38,886 bases of DNA from Candidatus Daviesbacteria bacterium (GCA_016176405.1 JACOXG010000015.1:1-38886); one strand, 5' to 3'. Positions 1 to 8,078 are shown, numbered from the stretch's first letter. The notes: a model not told the origin generated them from the sequence alone. A program made the numbers and translations.

Positions 1-1208
1 TCTTGTAGCATTAGACTTTTTAAAAATTCAGTCTTACCAGTACCGGTTCGACCGATCACATACATATGTCTTCTTCTGTCATCTTCAGCCAGATAAATTG
101 GCCTGGTAATGCCTCTAAAAACAGATCTGCCCAGATATAATCCCGAGGTGGGAATTTTTTCCGGAGCAGGGGCCCGTTTGGCTGAAATCCAGGATAAATA
201 TGGGGTTTCCACAGATTTGTTGGGAAAATGAAAGATTGAGGCCAGCTCATCAGCTGTTAAAACTGAGACTTTAGAGTATCTGGGCAAATATCTGTAAATA
301 AAATCAGTCATAAAACCTTTTTGCGAATATACTTTGGCGCCACTAAAACCATTATATGGACCAGAGAATTGTTCGAAGGAGGCTCTGATATTAGTCAGAT
401 GAGCTTTGGCAGCCTCAGAGGAGGTGGATGAGGTGACAATCCGGATCGCTGTATGAAAACCGCTTCTGGCAATTTTTCCTTCCACTGCTTCCAGCTGCTT
501 GGCATCAGGAGGGGTTTTGGGATTTTTTTCATCTCCTGGCTCTTTTTCTTTTTTGAGCCATTTCTTACCTAAATCTTTCCATTTATCATCTGATGGAGAA
601 ATGATCAGCTGAATAGCTGCTCCCTCCCCTGGTTGCATTTTGGCCAAAGCTGAGGTAACGGAGGATAAAGGATCTGTGGGTAGATCTCGATAGGTTTTGA
701 TGGGAAAATAATCGGCATTTTTCAGCTTCAAAGAGGCATAGGCAGTTTTGGCGGTCTCAGTGAAAATATTATATTCAGGTACCTCTCTAATTTCTGCATC
801 CGGATAGGCTCCATGAATTTGTTTCTCCACCAAATCTTGGTGCTCCTTATGACAGGAAATATAAAAATGGATGGATTCATGCAAAGCCACAATCTCAAAT
901 GAGAGATGAGGTTGTGTTTTAAAAGCAGACAGTATCCCGCCGGATTTTCTAAGTGAAGCAAAGGTGGAGAAAAACTGCTCAGCAGCATCAATTTTGATCT
1001 CATTTCCTCTGACAACTTTAACTTGTAAAACCACAAACTGTAAGGAGTTTTTTTCTCTTTCTCTAAATTTGATCCAACCTAAAATAAATTTTCTAAGATA
1101 GAATGTTAGGCCAAAAATAACCATTAAAAAGGCCCCAATAATAACAACTGTTAAAAGTAAACCTATAAAATCTATACTTGGTGCTGCTGCAACCTCTGTT
1201 ACTTCCAT
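1..1208 (-). CDS. DUF87/TraG-like membrane-anchored ATPase, 3' part cut off by window edge
   Basis: An uninterrupted minus-strand frame starts at the ATG at 1208 and runs off the window after about 402 residues. Residues 13-38 form one membrane helix. A long mixed alpha/beta domain follows. A Walker A motif GRTGTGKT lies at about residues 386-393, so the window stops just as the ATPase domain begins. This layout matches CPR proteins annotated as type IV secretion DNA-binding or DUF87 ATPases, thought to move DNA or assemble surface structures at the membrane. The start overlaps the end of the 98-residue gene upstream by 10 bp, suggesting co-transcription. The ATPase core beyond Walker A is not visible, so the subfamily is uncertain. 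Confidence 0.8.
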   Translation of the reverse strand, partial: MEVTEVAAAPSIDFIGLLLTVVIIGAFLMVIFGLTFYLRKFILGWIKFREREKNSLQFVVLQVKVVRGNEIKIDAAEQFFSTFASLRKSGGILSAFKTQPHLSFEIVALHESIHFYISCHKEHQDLVEKQIHGAYPDAEIREVPEYNIFTETAKTAYASLKLKNADYFPIKTYRDLPTDPLSSVTSALAKMQPGEGAAIQLIISPSDDKWKDLGKKWLKKEKEPGDEKNPKTPPDAKQLEAVEGKIARSGFHTAIRIVTSSTSSEAAKAHLTNIRASFEQFSGPYNGFSGAKVYSQKGFMTDFIYRYLPRYSKVSVLTADELASIFHFPNKSVETPYLSWISAKRAPAPEKIPTSGLYLGRSVFRGITRPIYLAEDDRRRHMYVIGRTGTGKTEFLKSLMLQ

Positions 1209-1495
1209 TTTTGTTTCTGTTTTTTTCTATCCTCGGTTTGATGGAACATACCATGAGAATCAGTCTGTCTAATCTTACTCATTTCATCCCCAACTGTAGC
1301 TCCCATAATATGGACTGCATCTCCCAACACTCGTTCTATTTCCTTAAGCGGAGTCTGATCATCAGGATGAACTGAGTGAGGGGTGGAATGATGTCCCATC
1401 TGATTGACTGAATCACTAATCTCCTGCTGCAATTTTTTATCATCATCGTCAGTAGTTTGGATAATTTTTGACTGAGCACCCTTTTGCATGGTCAT
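1199..1495 (-). CDS. Hypothetical 98-residue hydrophilic protein upstream of the membrane ATPase
   Basis: Not recognised. The protein is short, soluble and very polar. It has an acidic DDDD run near residue 17, a His-rich stretch (about residues 34-44), and a strongly basic C-terminus ending in repeated K/Q. No membrane segment or signal peptide is seen. Its stop overlaps the start of the membrane ATPase by 10 bp, so the two are probably co-expressed, and it may be an accessory of that machine (inference). A second in-frame ATG lies two codons in. Confidence 0.6.
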   Translation of the reverse strand: MTMQKGAQSKIIQTTDDDDKKLQQEISDSVNQMGHHSTPHSVHPDDQTPLKEIERVLGDAVHIMGATVGDEMSKIRQTDSHGMFHQTEDRKKQKQKWK

Positions 1496-1508
1496 ATTAT
1501 CTCACGTT

Positions 1509-1538
1509 TTGAAGTATGTTCGTATATGTTAGTATACT
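1509..1538 (+). promoter_or_regulatory. Promoter giving a leaderless flavoreductase mRNA
   Basis: TTGAAG (1509-1514), an 18-bp spacer and TATACT (1533-1538) lie directly before the ATG at 1545. The usual start of transcription, about 7 nt after the -10 box, falls on the start codon itself. Confidence 0.6.
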
Positions 1539-1544
1539 GCCAAG

Positions 1545-2201
1545 ATGCAACTTAAGATCAAAAAAATTATTTCCAGATCCAAAGATATTTTTAGTTTAAT
1601 TTTGGAAAAACCGGAAAGTTTTACTTTTTATCCAGGACAATATTTGGACGTGGAATTACCTATTAGAAGTCCTGACAAACTGGGTAAAAGTAGAACCTTT
1701 ACCATTTCTGCCTCTCCCACAGAAGAATTTTTAATGATCACTACCACAAAGAGCGCGAGTAAATTCAAAAAAACCATGGGAAATTTAAAAAAGGGAGATA
1801 ATATCACCGCTACTCATCCTATAGGTACTTTTATCTTGGATGAATCCTCACCTGCTATTTTTATAGCAGGAGGAATTGGTATCACTCCCTTTAGATCAAT
1901 GATCAAATATGCCGTTGATCAAAAGCTCACCACCCCAATTACCTTAATTTACTCCAATTCAGATTCTAACTTTCTTTTTAAAAAGGAATTGGAAGATTGG
2001 AGGAGGCATTTACCAAATCTGACTATCATTTATCATAACTCCACACAAAAAGGCCATCTTAGCAAACTACCCCCAACCACCCACCTACCCATTTACTATC
2101 TAGCCGGACCGCCCTCCTTTGTGGATGATATGGAGAAGATACTCCTAGATTTAGGCATTGATGAAATTAATATCAGATATGATCGGTTTGATGGTTATTA
2201 A
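1545..2201 (+). CDS. FNR-like FAD/NAD(P)-binding oxidoreductase
   Basis: A 218-residue flavoprotein of the ferredoxin-NADP reductase superfamily. An N-terminal beta-barrel carries the FAD-binding motif R-x-F-T-I-S (SRTFTISASP, about residue 48). The NAD(P)-binding half begins with GGIGITPF (about residue 109) and ends with a YYLAGPP motif followed by an aromatic C-terminus. There is no iron-sulfur domain, so it should pass electrons between a pyridine nucleotide and a separate carrier in the cytoplasm. It is monocistronic. Its end overlaps the end of the convergent peptidase gene by 4 bp. Partner unknown; the RnfD-like membrane protein at 6586 is a candidate (inference). Confidence 0.85.
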   Translation: MQLKIKKIISRSKDIFSLILEKPESFTFYPGQYLDVELPIRSPDKLGKSRTFTISASPTEEFLMITTTKSASKFKKTMGNLKKGDNITATHPIGTFILDESSPAIFIAGGIGITPFRSMIKYAVDQKLTTPITLIYSNSDSNFLFKKELEDWRRHLPNLTIIYHNSTQKGHLSKLPPTTHLPIYYLAGPPSFVDDMEKILLDLGIDEINIRYDRFDGY

Positions 2202-2476
2202 CCAGACCAAACGACCTTACCAATTATTTGATATCTTTTGACTGGACCAAATTTTCTACTATCAGTACTTTCTCTTTCATTATCCCCTTGGACAATAACT
2301 TCTCGATCGAAAACTTTTCGGACACGTTTAATCATTTCTTTGCTAGTAACTTTAATGGCCACTATATCCCCTACTTTTGGTGTATAAAACCAACACCAAA
2401 CTAAAACATCCTGACCTGGTTTCAAAGTTGGCAGCATACTGTCACCAAAAACTGTGAACCTAAGAATGGGAAACAA
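2198..2476 (-). CDS. sodX: S26-family peptidase, probable SodX processing the nickel SOD
   Basis: A small signal-peptidase-like protein. The serine box reads F-G-D-S-M-L-P-T-L and a downstream I-K-R-V segment supplies the likely general-base lysine. There is no membrane anchor. It follows sodN on the same strand, and in known NiSOD systems a dedicated S26 peptidase (SodX) removes the SodN propeptide to expose the nickel-binding histidine; that role is inferred from family and position. The frame is open up to an ATG at 2551, but that would overlap sodN by 92 bp. The TTG at 2476 has a GAAGG five bases upstream, and a GTG at 2482 is another choice. The exact start is uncertain. Confidence 0.8.
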   Translation of the reverse strand: MFPILRFTVFGDSMLPTLKPGQDVLVWCWFYTPKVGDIVAIKVTSKEMIKRVRKVFDREVIVQGDNERESTDSRKFGPVKRYQIIGKVVWSG

Positions 2477-2954
2477 TTTCACCTTCAGTTGGGTATCCAG
2501 AGGGAATTCTGACTGGTTCCTTGCCCTTAGTCTTCCAAAAAATCTCGGCAATTTCTTGAACGTTTTTTAGAAGTTCCTGCGCCGCCTCCAGATTAACCTC
2601 TTGTCTGACTTTGCCGGTTAATTTTAGACTCTTCCACACTAACTCATGTAGGTTTGGGTTATTTTTTAAATGTTCCTCTTTAAAATAATCTGCCCATAAA
2701 GTGACTATCTCGTGTTCTACCCGATGTGCATGTTCCTCTTTAACCTTAGTTAGCCTAGAAATTTGAGAGATAATTTTTTTTCTTTCATCAAAAGGAGGCT
2801 CCTCAGAACTTGGTTTAAGCTCATTTATTAAATTAACCATTCTGATCACAGTATGGGCAGCCATCTGAGCCTCATGTGGATCATAAATTCCACAAGGAAT
2901 ATCACAATGGGCATAAATTGGTTTTGAGGGAAGTAGCTTTATCAGAAAATCCAT
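2460..2954 (-). CDS. sodN: Nickel-containing superoxide dismutase precursor
   Basis: Converts superoxide to hydrogen peroxide and oxygen at a nickel centre. The nickel hook HCDIPCGIYDP is intact: after a 15-residue leader, His16, Cys17 and Cys21 correspond to mature His1, Cys2 and Cys6. The rest is a helical bundle with many charged residues, as in NiSOD, and the length is normal. I place the start at the ATG at 2954 rather than 2999 because an extended -10 box (TGGTAAAAT) ends 7 nt before it. This gives a short propeptide like the one known from Streptomyces, with no export signal, so the enzyme should be cytoplasmic. The cognate peptidase gene overlaps its 3' end. Confidence 0.93.
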   Translation of the reverse strand: MDFLIKLLPSKPIYAHCDIPCGIYDPHEAQMAAHTVIRMVNLINELKPSSEEPPFDERKKIISQISRLTKVKEEHAHRVEHEIVTLWADYFKEEHLKNNPNLHELVWKSLKLTGKVRQEVNLEAAQELLKNVQEIAEIFWKTKGKEPVRIPSGYPTEGEIVSHS

Positions 2955-2961
2955 CCTTTTT

Positions 2962-2993
2962 ATTTTACCATAGAGGCTAATTTGTTGTATACT
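2962..2993. promoter_or_regulatory. Divergent promoters between sodN and the lhgO-like gene
   Basis: On the minus strand, extended -10 TGGTAAAAT (TAAAAT at 2967-2962) lies 7 nt before the sodN ATG. On the plus strand, TTTACC (2964-2969) and TATACT (2988-2993) are 18 bp apart and lie 10 nt before the ATG at 3004. The -10 of one promoter overlaps the -35 of the other, so the two genes may compete for polymerase. Confidence 0.55.
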
Positions 2994-3003
2994 CACCACC
3001 TAA

Positions 3004-4221
3004 ATGGAACGTAAACCATATGATTTTGTGGTGGTTGGTGGAGGCGCAGTTGGATTGAGCACTGCTTTGGAATTATCAAAAGAATATAGAGGTGCTGTTT
3101 TGGAAAAAGAGTCAGAGATTGCCACTCACCAAACAGGGCATAACAGTGGAGTGATACATTCTGGTATTAACTATCCAGCAGGCTCTGATAAAGCTAGGCT
3201 TTGTGTAGAAGGCAGGACTCTTTTGCTTGAATACCTTGAGCAAAAAGGGATCCCTTATAAAGTATCGGGTAAGGTGATGGTTGCCAAAACTGAAGAAGAG
3301 AGTGAGCGATTAAATAGCTATTATCAACAAGGCCTACAAAATGGTATTTCTGAGCAGGAATTAAAAATAATTGATGGAGATCAGCTAAGAGAAATAGAGC
3401 CACATAGCCAGGGCTTCGCAGCCCTCTGGGTAGGCACTACCGGAGTAGTAGATTATTCCCAAGTGGCTCGCTTTTATGCTTTAGACTTTCAACAAAACGG
3501 AGGTAAAATCTTAAGTGGCACCAAATTAGTAGGTATTAAACAACAAGATAATCTAACTTATCTTGAGACCACTACTGGCACTTACAGAACTAGACTTTTG
3601 ATTAATTGCGGTGGTCTTTATGCAGATATGATTGCCTTAATGGCGGGTATTATTCCCAGTATCAGAATTATTCCTGTCCGAGGTGAATTTTACTCATTAA
3701 CAGATGTATCCTCTTATTTGGTTAATAATTCAATCAATCCACTACCGATACCTAATTTACCCTTTGTAGATATTCATCTAACCAGAACTATTGATGATCA
3801 GGTCAAGGTTGGGCCCAATGCAGTCTTAGCCTTTGCCAAAGAAGGATACGGTAAAAGAGATATTAATCCAAGGGAGATGCTACTTTATACCCTACTACTT
3901 ATCCCCACCTTTTACAGAATGTGCTGGCGTTATTGGCGAGTGGGTAGAGATGAATTTATCAGATCATTTTCTAAAAAGATATTTACTCAATCCGTACAAA
4001 AACTGGTACCTGAGATAGAAGAGAAGGATCTTGAATACTACGGAGCTGGGGTGAGAGCCCAGGCAGTTTCTTCGGATGGCTCATTAGTCAATGACTTTGT
4101 ATTTGAATGGTCTAAGGATGGAAAATCTTTGCATGTACTTAATGCTCCCTCTCCAGCAGCTACAGCTTCGCTTGCCATAGGCCGCTACATTGCCCAAAGA
4201 GCCAGGTCAGCCTTGGAATGA
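3004..4221 (+). CDS. lhgO: L-2-hydroxyglutarate oxidase-like FAD-dependent oxidoreductase
   Basis: A 405-residue flavoprotein of the DAO/GlcD-like class. The N-terminal dinucleotide fold has G-G-G-A-V-G (about residues 12-17). It is followed by H-x-T-G-H-N-S-G-V-I-H-S-G-I (about residues 42-55), characteristic of the LhgO family, and a C-terminal SPAATASLAIG segment closes the FAD site. LhgO oxidises L-2-hydroxyglutarate to 2-oxoglutarate and passes electrons to a quinone or oxygen. What the acceptor would be in this organism is not visible. Length is normal. It ends one base before the convergent trxB. Confidence 0.85.
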   Translation: MERKPYDFVVVGGGAVGLSTALELSKEYRGAVLEKESEIATHQTGHNSGVIHSGINYPAGSDKARLCVEGRTLLLEYLEQKGIPYKVSGKVMVAKTEEESERLNSYYQQGLQNGISEQELKIIDGDQLREIEPHSQGFAALWVGTTGVVDYSQVARFYALDFQQNGGKILSGTKLVGIKQQDNLTYLETTTGTYRTRLLINCGGLYADMIALMAGIIPSIRIIPVRGEFYSLTDVSSYLVNNSINPLPIPNLPFVDIHLTRTIDDQVKVGPNAVLAFAKEGYGKRDINPREMLLYTLLLIPTFYRMCWRYWRVGRDEFIRSFSKKIFTQSVQKLVPEIEEKDLEYYGAGVRAQAVSSDGSLVNDFVFEWSKDGKSLHVLNAPSPAATASLAIGRYIAQRARSALE

Positions 4222-5166
4222 TTAATTCTCAGTAGGCAATTTTATATTTTCCAAATATTCCTCTGCATCCATGGCTGCTTTACAGCCCATACCAGCTGCT
4301 GTGACTGCCTGACGATAATGATAATCAGCCACATCTCCTGCCACAAATACTCCAGGGATTTTGGTATGAGTTTCATTTTCAACTACAATGTAGCCTTTTT
4401 TATCTAGAGATAGTTGTCCTTTTAAGAAGTCAGTGTTCGGTTTATGACCTATTGCTATAAATACCCCATCAATTTTCATTTCAGAAATTTGACCTGTTGT
4501 TACATTTTTCAGTTTCATACCCGTAACTTTTTCTTCTCCTAAAATTTCTTCCACTACACTATTCCAAATAAATTCCACATTCTTCTTACTCTTCACCAAC
4601 TCTTGTAAGGCACTTTGAGCTCTAAGCTGATCTCTTCTGTGGACCACCGTCACTTTTTGACAAAGTTTGGATAAATAATTGGTCTCTCTCATGGCAGTAT
4701 CCCCTCCTCCAACCACAATCACATTTTTATCTTTAAAGAAAAACCCATCACAAACAGCACAAGAAGAAACACCACGACCTACCAATCTTTTTTCAGATTC
4801 CAAACCAAGCCACATGGCTGAAGCACCGGTAGCTAGAATCAAGGTATTAGAATTAAGAATTAAGCTTTCGGTTTTAATAGTGTAGGGTTTATCTTTTAAA
4901 TCAACTGAAATTACATCTTCATTAACAAACTTTGTGCCAAATCTCTCTGCTTGCTTTCTCATTTTATCCATCAGCTCAGGTCCTTGGATGCCTTCATTAA
5001 ATCCTGGAAAATCATCAACATCTGTGGTGAGCATTAATTGTCCTCCAGCTTCTCTACCAGCAATCACCACAGGAGTTAAATTACCTCTGGCAGCATAAAT
5101 GGCAGCAGTTAAACCAGCTGGTCCTGAACCAATGATAATCAACTTCTCAATCTGAGAATTACTCAT
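4222..5166 (-). CDS. trxB: Thioredoxin-disulfide reductase
   Basis: NADPH-dependent FAD enzyme that keeps thioredoxin reduced. Visible parts in order: FAD-binding G-S-G-P-A-G near the N-terminus, the redox-active C-A-V-C-D pair in the middle, the NADPH loop G-G-G-D-T-A, an HRR motif for the 2' phosphate, and the C-terminal G-V-F-V-A-G-D-V FAD motif. About 314 residues, normal for the family. The frame stays open to a TTG at 5187, but homologues start at the ATG at 5166 (MSNSQIEKLIIIGSG). It lies close behind the small membrane protein gene, which may share its transcript. Confidence 0.95.
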   Translation of the reverse strand: MSNSQIEKLIIIGSGPAGLTAAIYAARGNLTPVVIAGREAGGQLMLTTDVDDFPGFNEGIQGPELMDKMRKQAERFGTKFVNEDVISVDLKDKPYTIKTESLILNSNTLILATGASAMWLGLESEKRLVGRGVSSCAVCDGFFFKDKNVIVVGGGDTAMRETNYLSKLCQKVTVVHRRDQLRAQSALQELVKSKKNVEFIWNSVVEEILGEEKVTGMKLKNVTTGQISEMKIDGVFIAIGHKPNTDFLKGQLSLDKKGYIVVENETHTKIPGVFVAGDVADYHYRQAVTAAGMGCKAAMDAEEYLENIKLPTEN

Positions 5167-5193
5167 GAAGATATATCCTACCATCAACCCAAC

Positions 5194-5451
5194 CTATCTG
5201 CTAGTGGATGAAGGAGTAGATGTTTTTTGTTTCATAGATCCTGTCGCCTCCTCAGTAGGGCTGGCGGAAGGTGTGGCTATCTCAGTCGGGGTAGGTATTG
5301 GTGAAACTGTTACAGTCTCCTCAACTACTGGTGAGACTGGAGGTTGATATTTGCTTCTAAGCCAAACCAAATACCCTGCAATCACCACTAAAACTAAAAT
5401 TATTACCACAATGGTCACATTTCTATTCAGAGCACTCACCTCCCTGGGCAA
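5194..5451 (-). CDS. Small single-pass membrane protein with Pro/Thr/Ser-rich tail
   Basis: Not recognised. 85 residues: a short positive N-terminus, one hydrophobic helix (about residues 11-29), then a low-complexity tail rich in P, T, S and E. This is the shape of many CPR surface or envelope linker proteins, with the tail outside the cell. The TTG at 5451 lies 10 nt after a TATAAC -10 box. A strong GGGAGG sequence sits just inside that start, so translation might instead begin a few codons later. Confidence 0.55.
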   Translation of the reverse strand: MPREVSALNRNVTIVVIILVLVVIAGYLVWLRSKYQPPVSPVVEETVTVSPIPTPTEIATPSASPTEEATGSMKQKTSTPSSTSR

Positions 5452-5497
5452 GCAAGGCTATGTTATACCAATTTAACTTATAAAATCAACCCCGCGG

Positions 5498-6136
5498 TTA
5501 GACTCGCCTTACAATAAAGATTGAGGCAAAAAGTCCAACTGTTATCCCTAAAAGTATCCCTCCTAAAACATCTGATAACCAATGTTCACCCAAAGAAATC
5601 CTACTTAAAGCCATCAGCCCAACAATTAGGATGATCATAAATATCATGAGATATTTTGGCCAGGGATTTTTTTTGGTTAAAAGAATCAGGATAAAAAGCG
5701 TGGTGGCAATAAAAGCTATTCTGGTCATGTGCCCTGAAGGGTAGGAAAAGTTGGTATGGACAGCAAAAGAAGGCAAGGTAGTCGCCAGTTCACTGCGATG
5801 AAAAAAATAAGGTGGTCCGGGATGAAATAAAATGAGTTTGCCAAAAACTTCAGCGGCTGTGGCTGGCAATATCATCAGCCAGCCTAAGGTAACCAACCAT
5901 CTGCCTTTAAAAAGAGCCATTAAGGCTAGTATAAAACAAAATCCAAAAGTGACTTCTACACTGCCTAACAAACTAAAAAAGGAAAGCATCTCATCATATT
6001 TTTGAGGTGTTCGATCCTGCAGCTTCACCATAGTATCAAAATCAATTCTTTGAAAAGTCTCTTTGGCCACCTGATAAGAAAAAAGAGTAAAAAGAATTAA
6101 AAAAATGGCAGAGAATAATAGCAGTCTCAGTCTCAC
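5498..6136 (-). CDS. PAP2-family membrane phosphatase
   Basis: A 212-residue protein with about six membrane helices. The PAP2 signature is largely present: PSGH (in FSYPSGHMTR) and S-R-x5-H-x3-D (SRISLGEHWLSD). The first motif, usually K-x6-R-P, reads K-L-I-L-F-H-P-G-P, so the usual arginine is replaced. Family members remove phosphate from undecaprenyl pyrophosphate or lipid phosphates on the outer face of the membrane. It follows the cupredoxin gene by 4 bp in an apparent operon. Confidence 0.88.
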   Translation of the reverse strand: MRLRLLLFSAIFLILFTLFSYQVAKETFQRIDFDTMVKLQDRTPQKYDEMLSFFSLLGSVEVTFGFCFILALMALFKGRWLVTLGWLMILPATAAEVFGKLILFHPGPPYFFHRSELATTLPSFAVHTNFSYPSGHMTRIAFIATTLFILILLTKKNPWPKYLMIFMIILIVGLMALSRISLGEHWLSDVLGGILLGITVGLFASIFIVRRV

Positions 6137-6140
6137 TAAA

Positions 6141-6578
6141 TCATTCTACAGTAACTGAGCCAGTCAGAGAAGGGTTGAGGTGGTCGTGGTAATTATAAGT
6201 GCCTACTTTATCAAACATAAAACCTTTTCTTTCGCCTGGCTTGAGTGTACCAACATTATTTAGTGGTGGATAGACTTGGTGGGTTGGATGTACAGCAGAG
6301 TTGACTGTGTGATCCTCGCTATCTTCATTCACCCAAGTTACCACCGTACCTACTTTGACTGTTATTTCCTTAGGTGAGAAACCTGATGAGGAAATGGTGA
6401 CTAAATTTTGTTGATCTATCATCTGAGCTGCCTCGCTACTTTCTGAGGCGGTTGGTGAAGATTCAGTTTGAGTAGCTGGAGAAGGGGCTTGGGTTTGTGG
6501 CGGCCGGCTGAAAAGATATAAACCTAACCCTAAAACTACCACCACTGCTACTGCTGCCAAAATTGTATTTCTAGACAT
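6141..6578 (-). CDS. Membrane-anchored cupredoxin-like protein without cysteine
   Basis: 145 residues: an N-terminal membrane anchor (about 6-22), a Ser/Pro/Thr linker (about 25-50) and a C-terminal cupredoxin beta-sandwich (about 58-145). His90 in E-D-H-T-V is the usual first copper ligand. The usual C-x-x-H-x-x-M loop is replaced by Y-N-Y-H-D-H-L-N-P-S-L-T-G, giving His131 and His133, and the protein contains no cysteine at all. It may bind copper through histidines only or have another role. It sits 7 bp after the RnfD-like gene, suggesting an extracytoplasmic partner for that protein (inference). Confidence 0.8.
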   Translation of the reverse strand: MSRNTILAAVAVVVVLGLGLYLFSRPPQTQAPSPATQTESSPTASESSEAAQMIDQQNLVTISSSGFSPKEITVKVGTVVTWVNEDSEDHTVNSAVHPTHQVYPPLNNVGTLKPGERKGFMFDKVGTYNYHDHLNPSLTGSVTVE

Positions 6579-6585
6579 ATTATTT

Positions 6586-7299
6586 TTATACGAGAAATTT
6601 TCCTAAAAGTCTACCCCCCAAATTACCTATTAACAAAGAGCTAATCAGAGGATCAAAGGTGGTTTGGCTAAATATTAAATATCCAATACCAACTATGATC
6701 CCATAAATTAAACCAATCTTTACATCCGCTGGAGAGGTTTTAGGCTCAATTAACATCACAGACAGAAAGAATAGCAGTGAGCCAGAAGTTAAGATCAGCC
6801 CACCGTCTTTGATGATAACCGGTATTAAAAATCCCACCATGGGGGCCCATCTTTTAAATTTGATAAGTAAAATTGGTATCCAGATGAAAAAAATCCAAAA
6901 ATAACCACTGCCACCCCACCAGGCTGGATAAGATGAGAATAATATCATGCCTAAAAATAAGCCTGAGGCAGCAGGGTTAAAAATATGCCTGCCATCCCAT
7001 TTAATGAAAAATTTGGCTGCCATGGCCAAAAAACCGATGACAACTAGTACAATAGCATCTGCTCCAAATTGAGCCACCAAACCAATGATTAAACCGGAAA
7101 TAAAAGGAGTAATAGGATAAGAGAATCTTTTAAGTTCCAAATAATCAAATAATGCTCCTGCCAAAGTGGTTGATAAAATAGCAGGTAGTGCTTGCCAAAT
7201 TATTTTTTCTATACCAAAAATTAAAATGCCTAGAAAATAAAGTAACAGCAATAATAAGGTAATCAGCCGATAAATATTAATTAGATTCAACAAGTTCAT
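6586..7299 (-). CDS. RnfD/NqrB-like membrane protein
   Basis: 237 residues with about eight membrane helices. The motifs S-G-L-I-I-G-L, G-R-H-I-F-N-P-A-A-S-G and I-E-P-K-T-S-P resemble the NqrB/RnfD/RnfE family, which carries flavin in sodium- or proton-pumping electron-transfer complexes. The S-G-A-T motif for covalent FMN attachment is not visible. No other rnf or nqr genes are in the window, so it appears as an orphan subunit. It overlaps the upstream cytidylyltransferase gene by 4 bp and precedes the cupredoxin gene. A short redox chain through the membrane is conceivable but unproven. Confidence 0.75.
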   Translation of the reverse strand: MNLLNLINIYRLITLLLLLLYFLGILIFGIEKIIWQALPAILSTTLAGALFDYLELKRFSYPITPFISGLIIGLVAQFGADAIVLVVIGFLAMAAKFFIKWDGRHIFNPAASGLFLGMILFSSYPAWWGGSGYFWIFFIWIPILLIKFKRWAPMVGFLIPVIIKDGGLILTSGSLLFFLSVMLIEPKTSPADVKIGLIYGIIVGIGYLIFSQTTFDPLISSLLIGNLGGRLLGKFLV

Positions 7300-7712
7300 T
7301 TATATCCTCCTAAAATTCTACTACTAGAGTAGTTGCCAACCATTTTAGTAACATATCTTAGTTTAGCATCAATCAGTTTGGCCGCTCTTTGGTAATGGTG
7401 AATATTGGTATCCCCATATGTTGCTGCAATGATATGAGGTTTTATTTTCGCGACAATTTCATCATAGTCCTCTTCATTATCCAAATATGGCAACATCACT
7501 ACTTGATCTACTGATCTTAAGGCTTGTAGAAGTTTTGCTCTTTCTTTTTGGGTATGGATAGGTCTTCCCTGACCCTTCAGTTCTTTGACCTTTTGATCAG
7601 ATTCTAAAAGTACTACTAAGCTATCTCCTGCTGCTTTGGCTTTTTCCAAAAAAATAATATGACCCGGATGCAATATATCAAAACAACCACCCACTAAAAC
7701 CACTTTCTTCAT
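7296..7712 (-). CDS. Cytidylyltransferase-like nucleotidyltransferase
   Basis: 138 residues, one Rossmann-like domain. The nucleotidyltransferase signature G-G-C-F-D-I-L-H-P-G-H is at residues 8-18, and a Y-S-S-S-R-I-L segment near the C-terminus replaces the family's ISTT-type motif. Relatives include glycerol-3-phosphate cytidylyltransferase, the RfaE C-terminal domain and archaeal-type FAD synthase, so the substrate cannot be named. Its ATG shares one base with the stop of the response regulator gene, showing translational coupling. It overlaps the RnfD-like gene by 4 bp; an FAD-synthase-like role beside a flavoprotein would fit but is speculative. Confidence 0.8.
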   Translation of the reverse strand: MKKVVLVGGCFDILHPGHIIFLEKAKAAGDSLVVLLESDQKVKELKGQGRPIHTQKERAKLLQALRSVDQVVMLPYLDNEEDYDEIVAKIKPHIIAATYGDTNIHHYQRAAKLIDAKLRYVTKMVGNYSSSRILGGYK

Positions 7713-8077
7713 TAACTGGTGTATTTTACCACCATCTTTAGAAGATCGGCCATGTTAAAGGGCTTTGACAGGAAACCCTCCACTTCCACCCGTTTAATTA
7801 TGGCCTTAATTTCATTTTGATGCAAAGCTGACAGGATGATAATTGGGATATGCTTGATTTGTTCATCTCTTTTTAAAATTTTGGCAACCTCTTCTCCATT
7901 AATTCCCGACATCCAAATGTCCAGTAAGATTAAATCCGGTAAATATTCTTTGATTCTTTTTTGAATAGCCTTGCCACTAAACTGTAATCTGACATCATAG
8001 CCATTATTTTCTAGCATGACTTTGATCATCTCTGCCACAGGCTGATCATCATCACATACTAAGATTTTTTTAGCCAC
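7712..8077 (-). CDS. Single-domain response regulator
   Basis: 121-residue receiver domain with no output domain. The acidic pocket is the D-D-D near residue 9, the phospho-acceptor aspartate is in L-I-L-L-D-I-W, the switch residue in I-I-L-S-A, and the lysine in L-S-K-P-F. The start is the GTG at 8077: AAGGAG stands just upstream and the kinase stop is one base away. A longer open frame upstream lies wholly inside the kinase gene and is not used. With no DNA-binding domain it probably works by protein contact or as a phosphorelay intermediate with the kinase encoded just before it. Confidence 0.9.
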   Translation of the reverse strand: MAKKILVCDDDQPVAEMIKVMLENNGYDVRLQFSGKAIQKRIKEYLPDLILLDIWMSGINGEEVAKILKRDEQIKHIPIIILSALHQNEIKAIIKRVEVEGFLSKPFNMADLLKMVVKYTS

Positions 8078-8078
8078 A

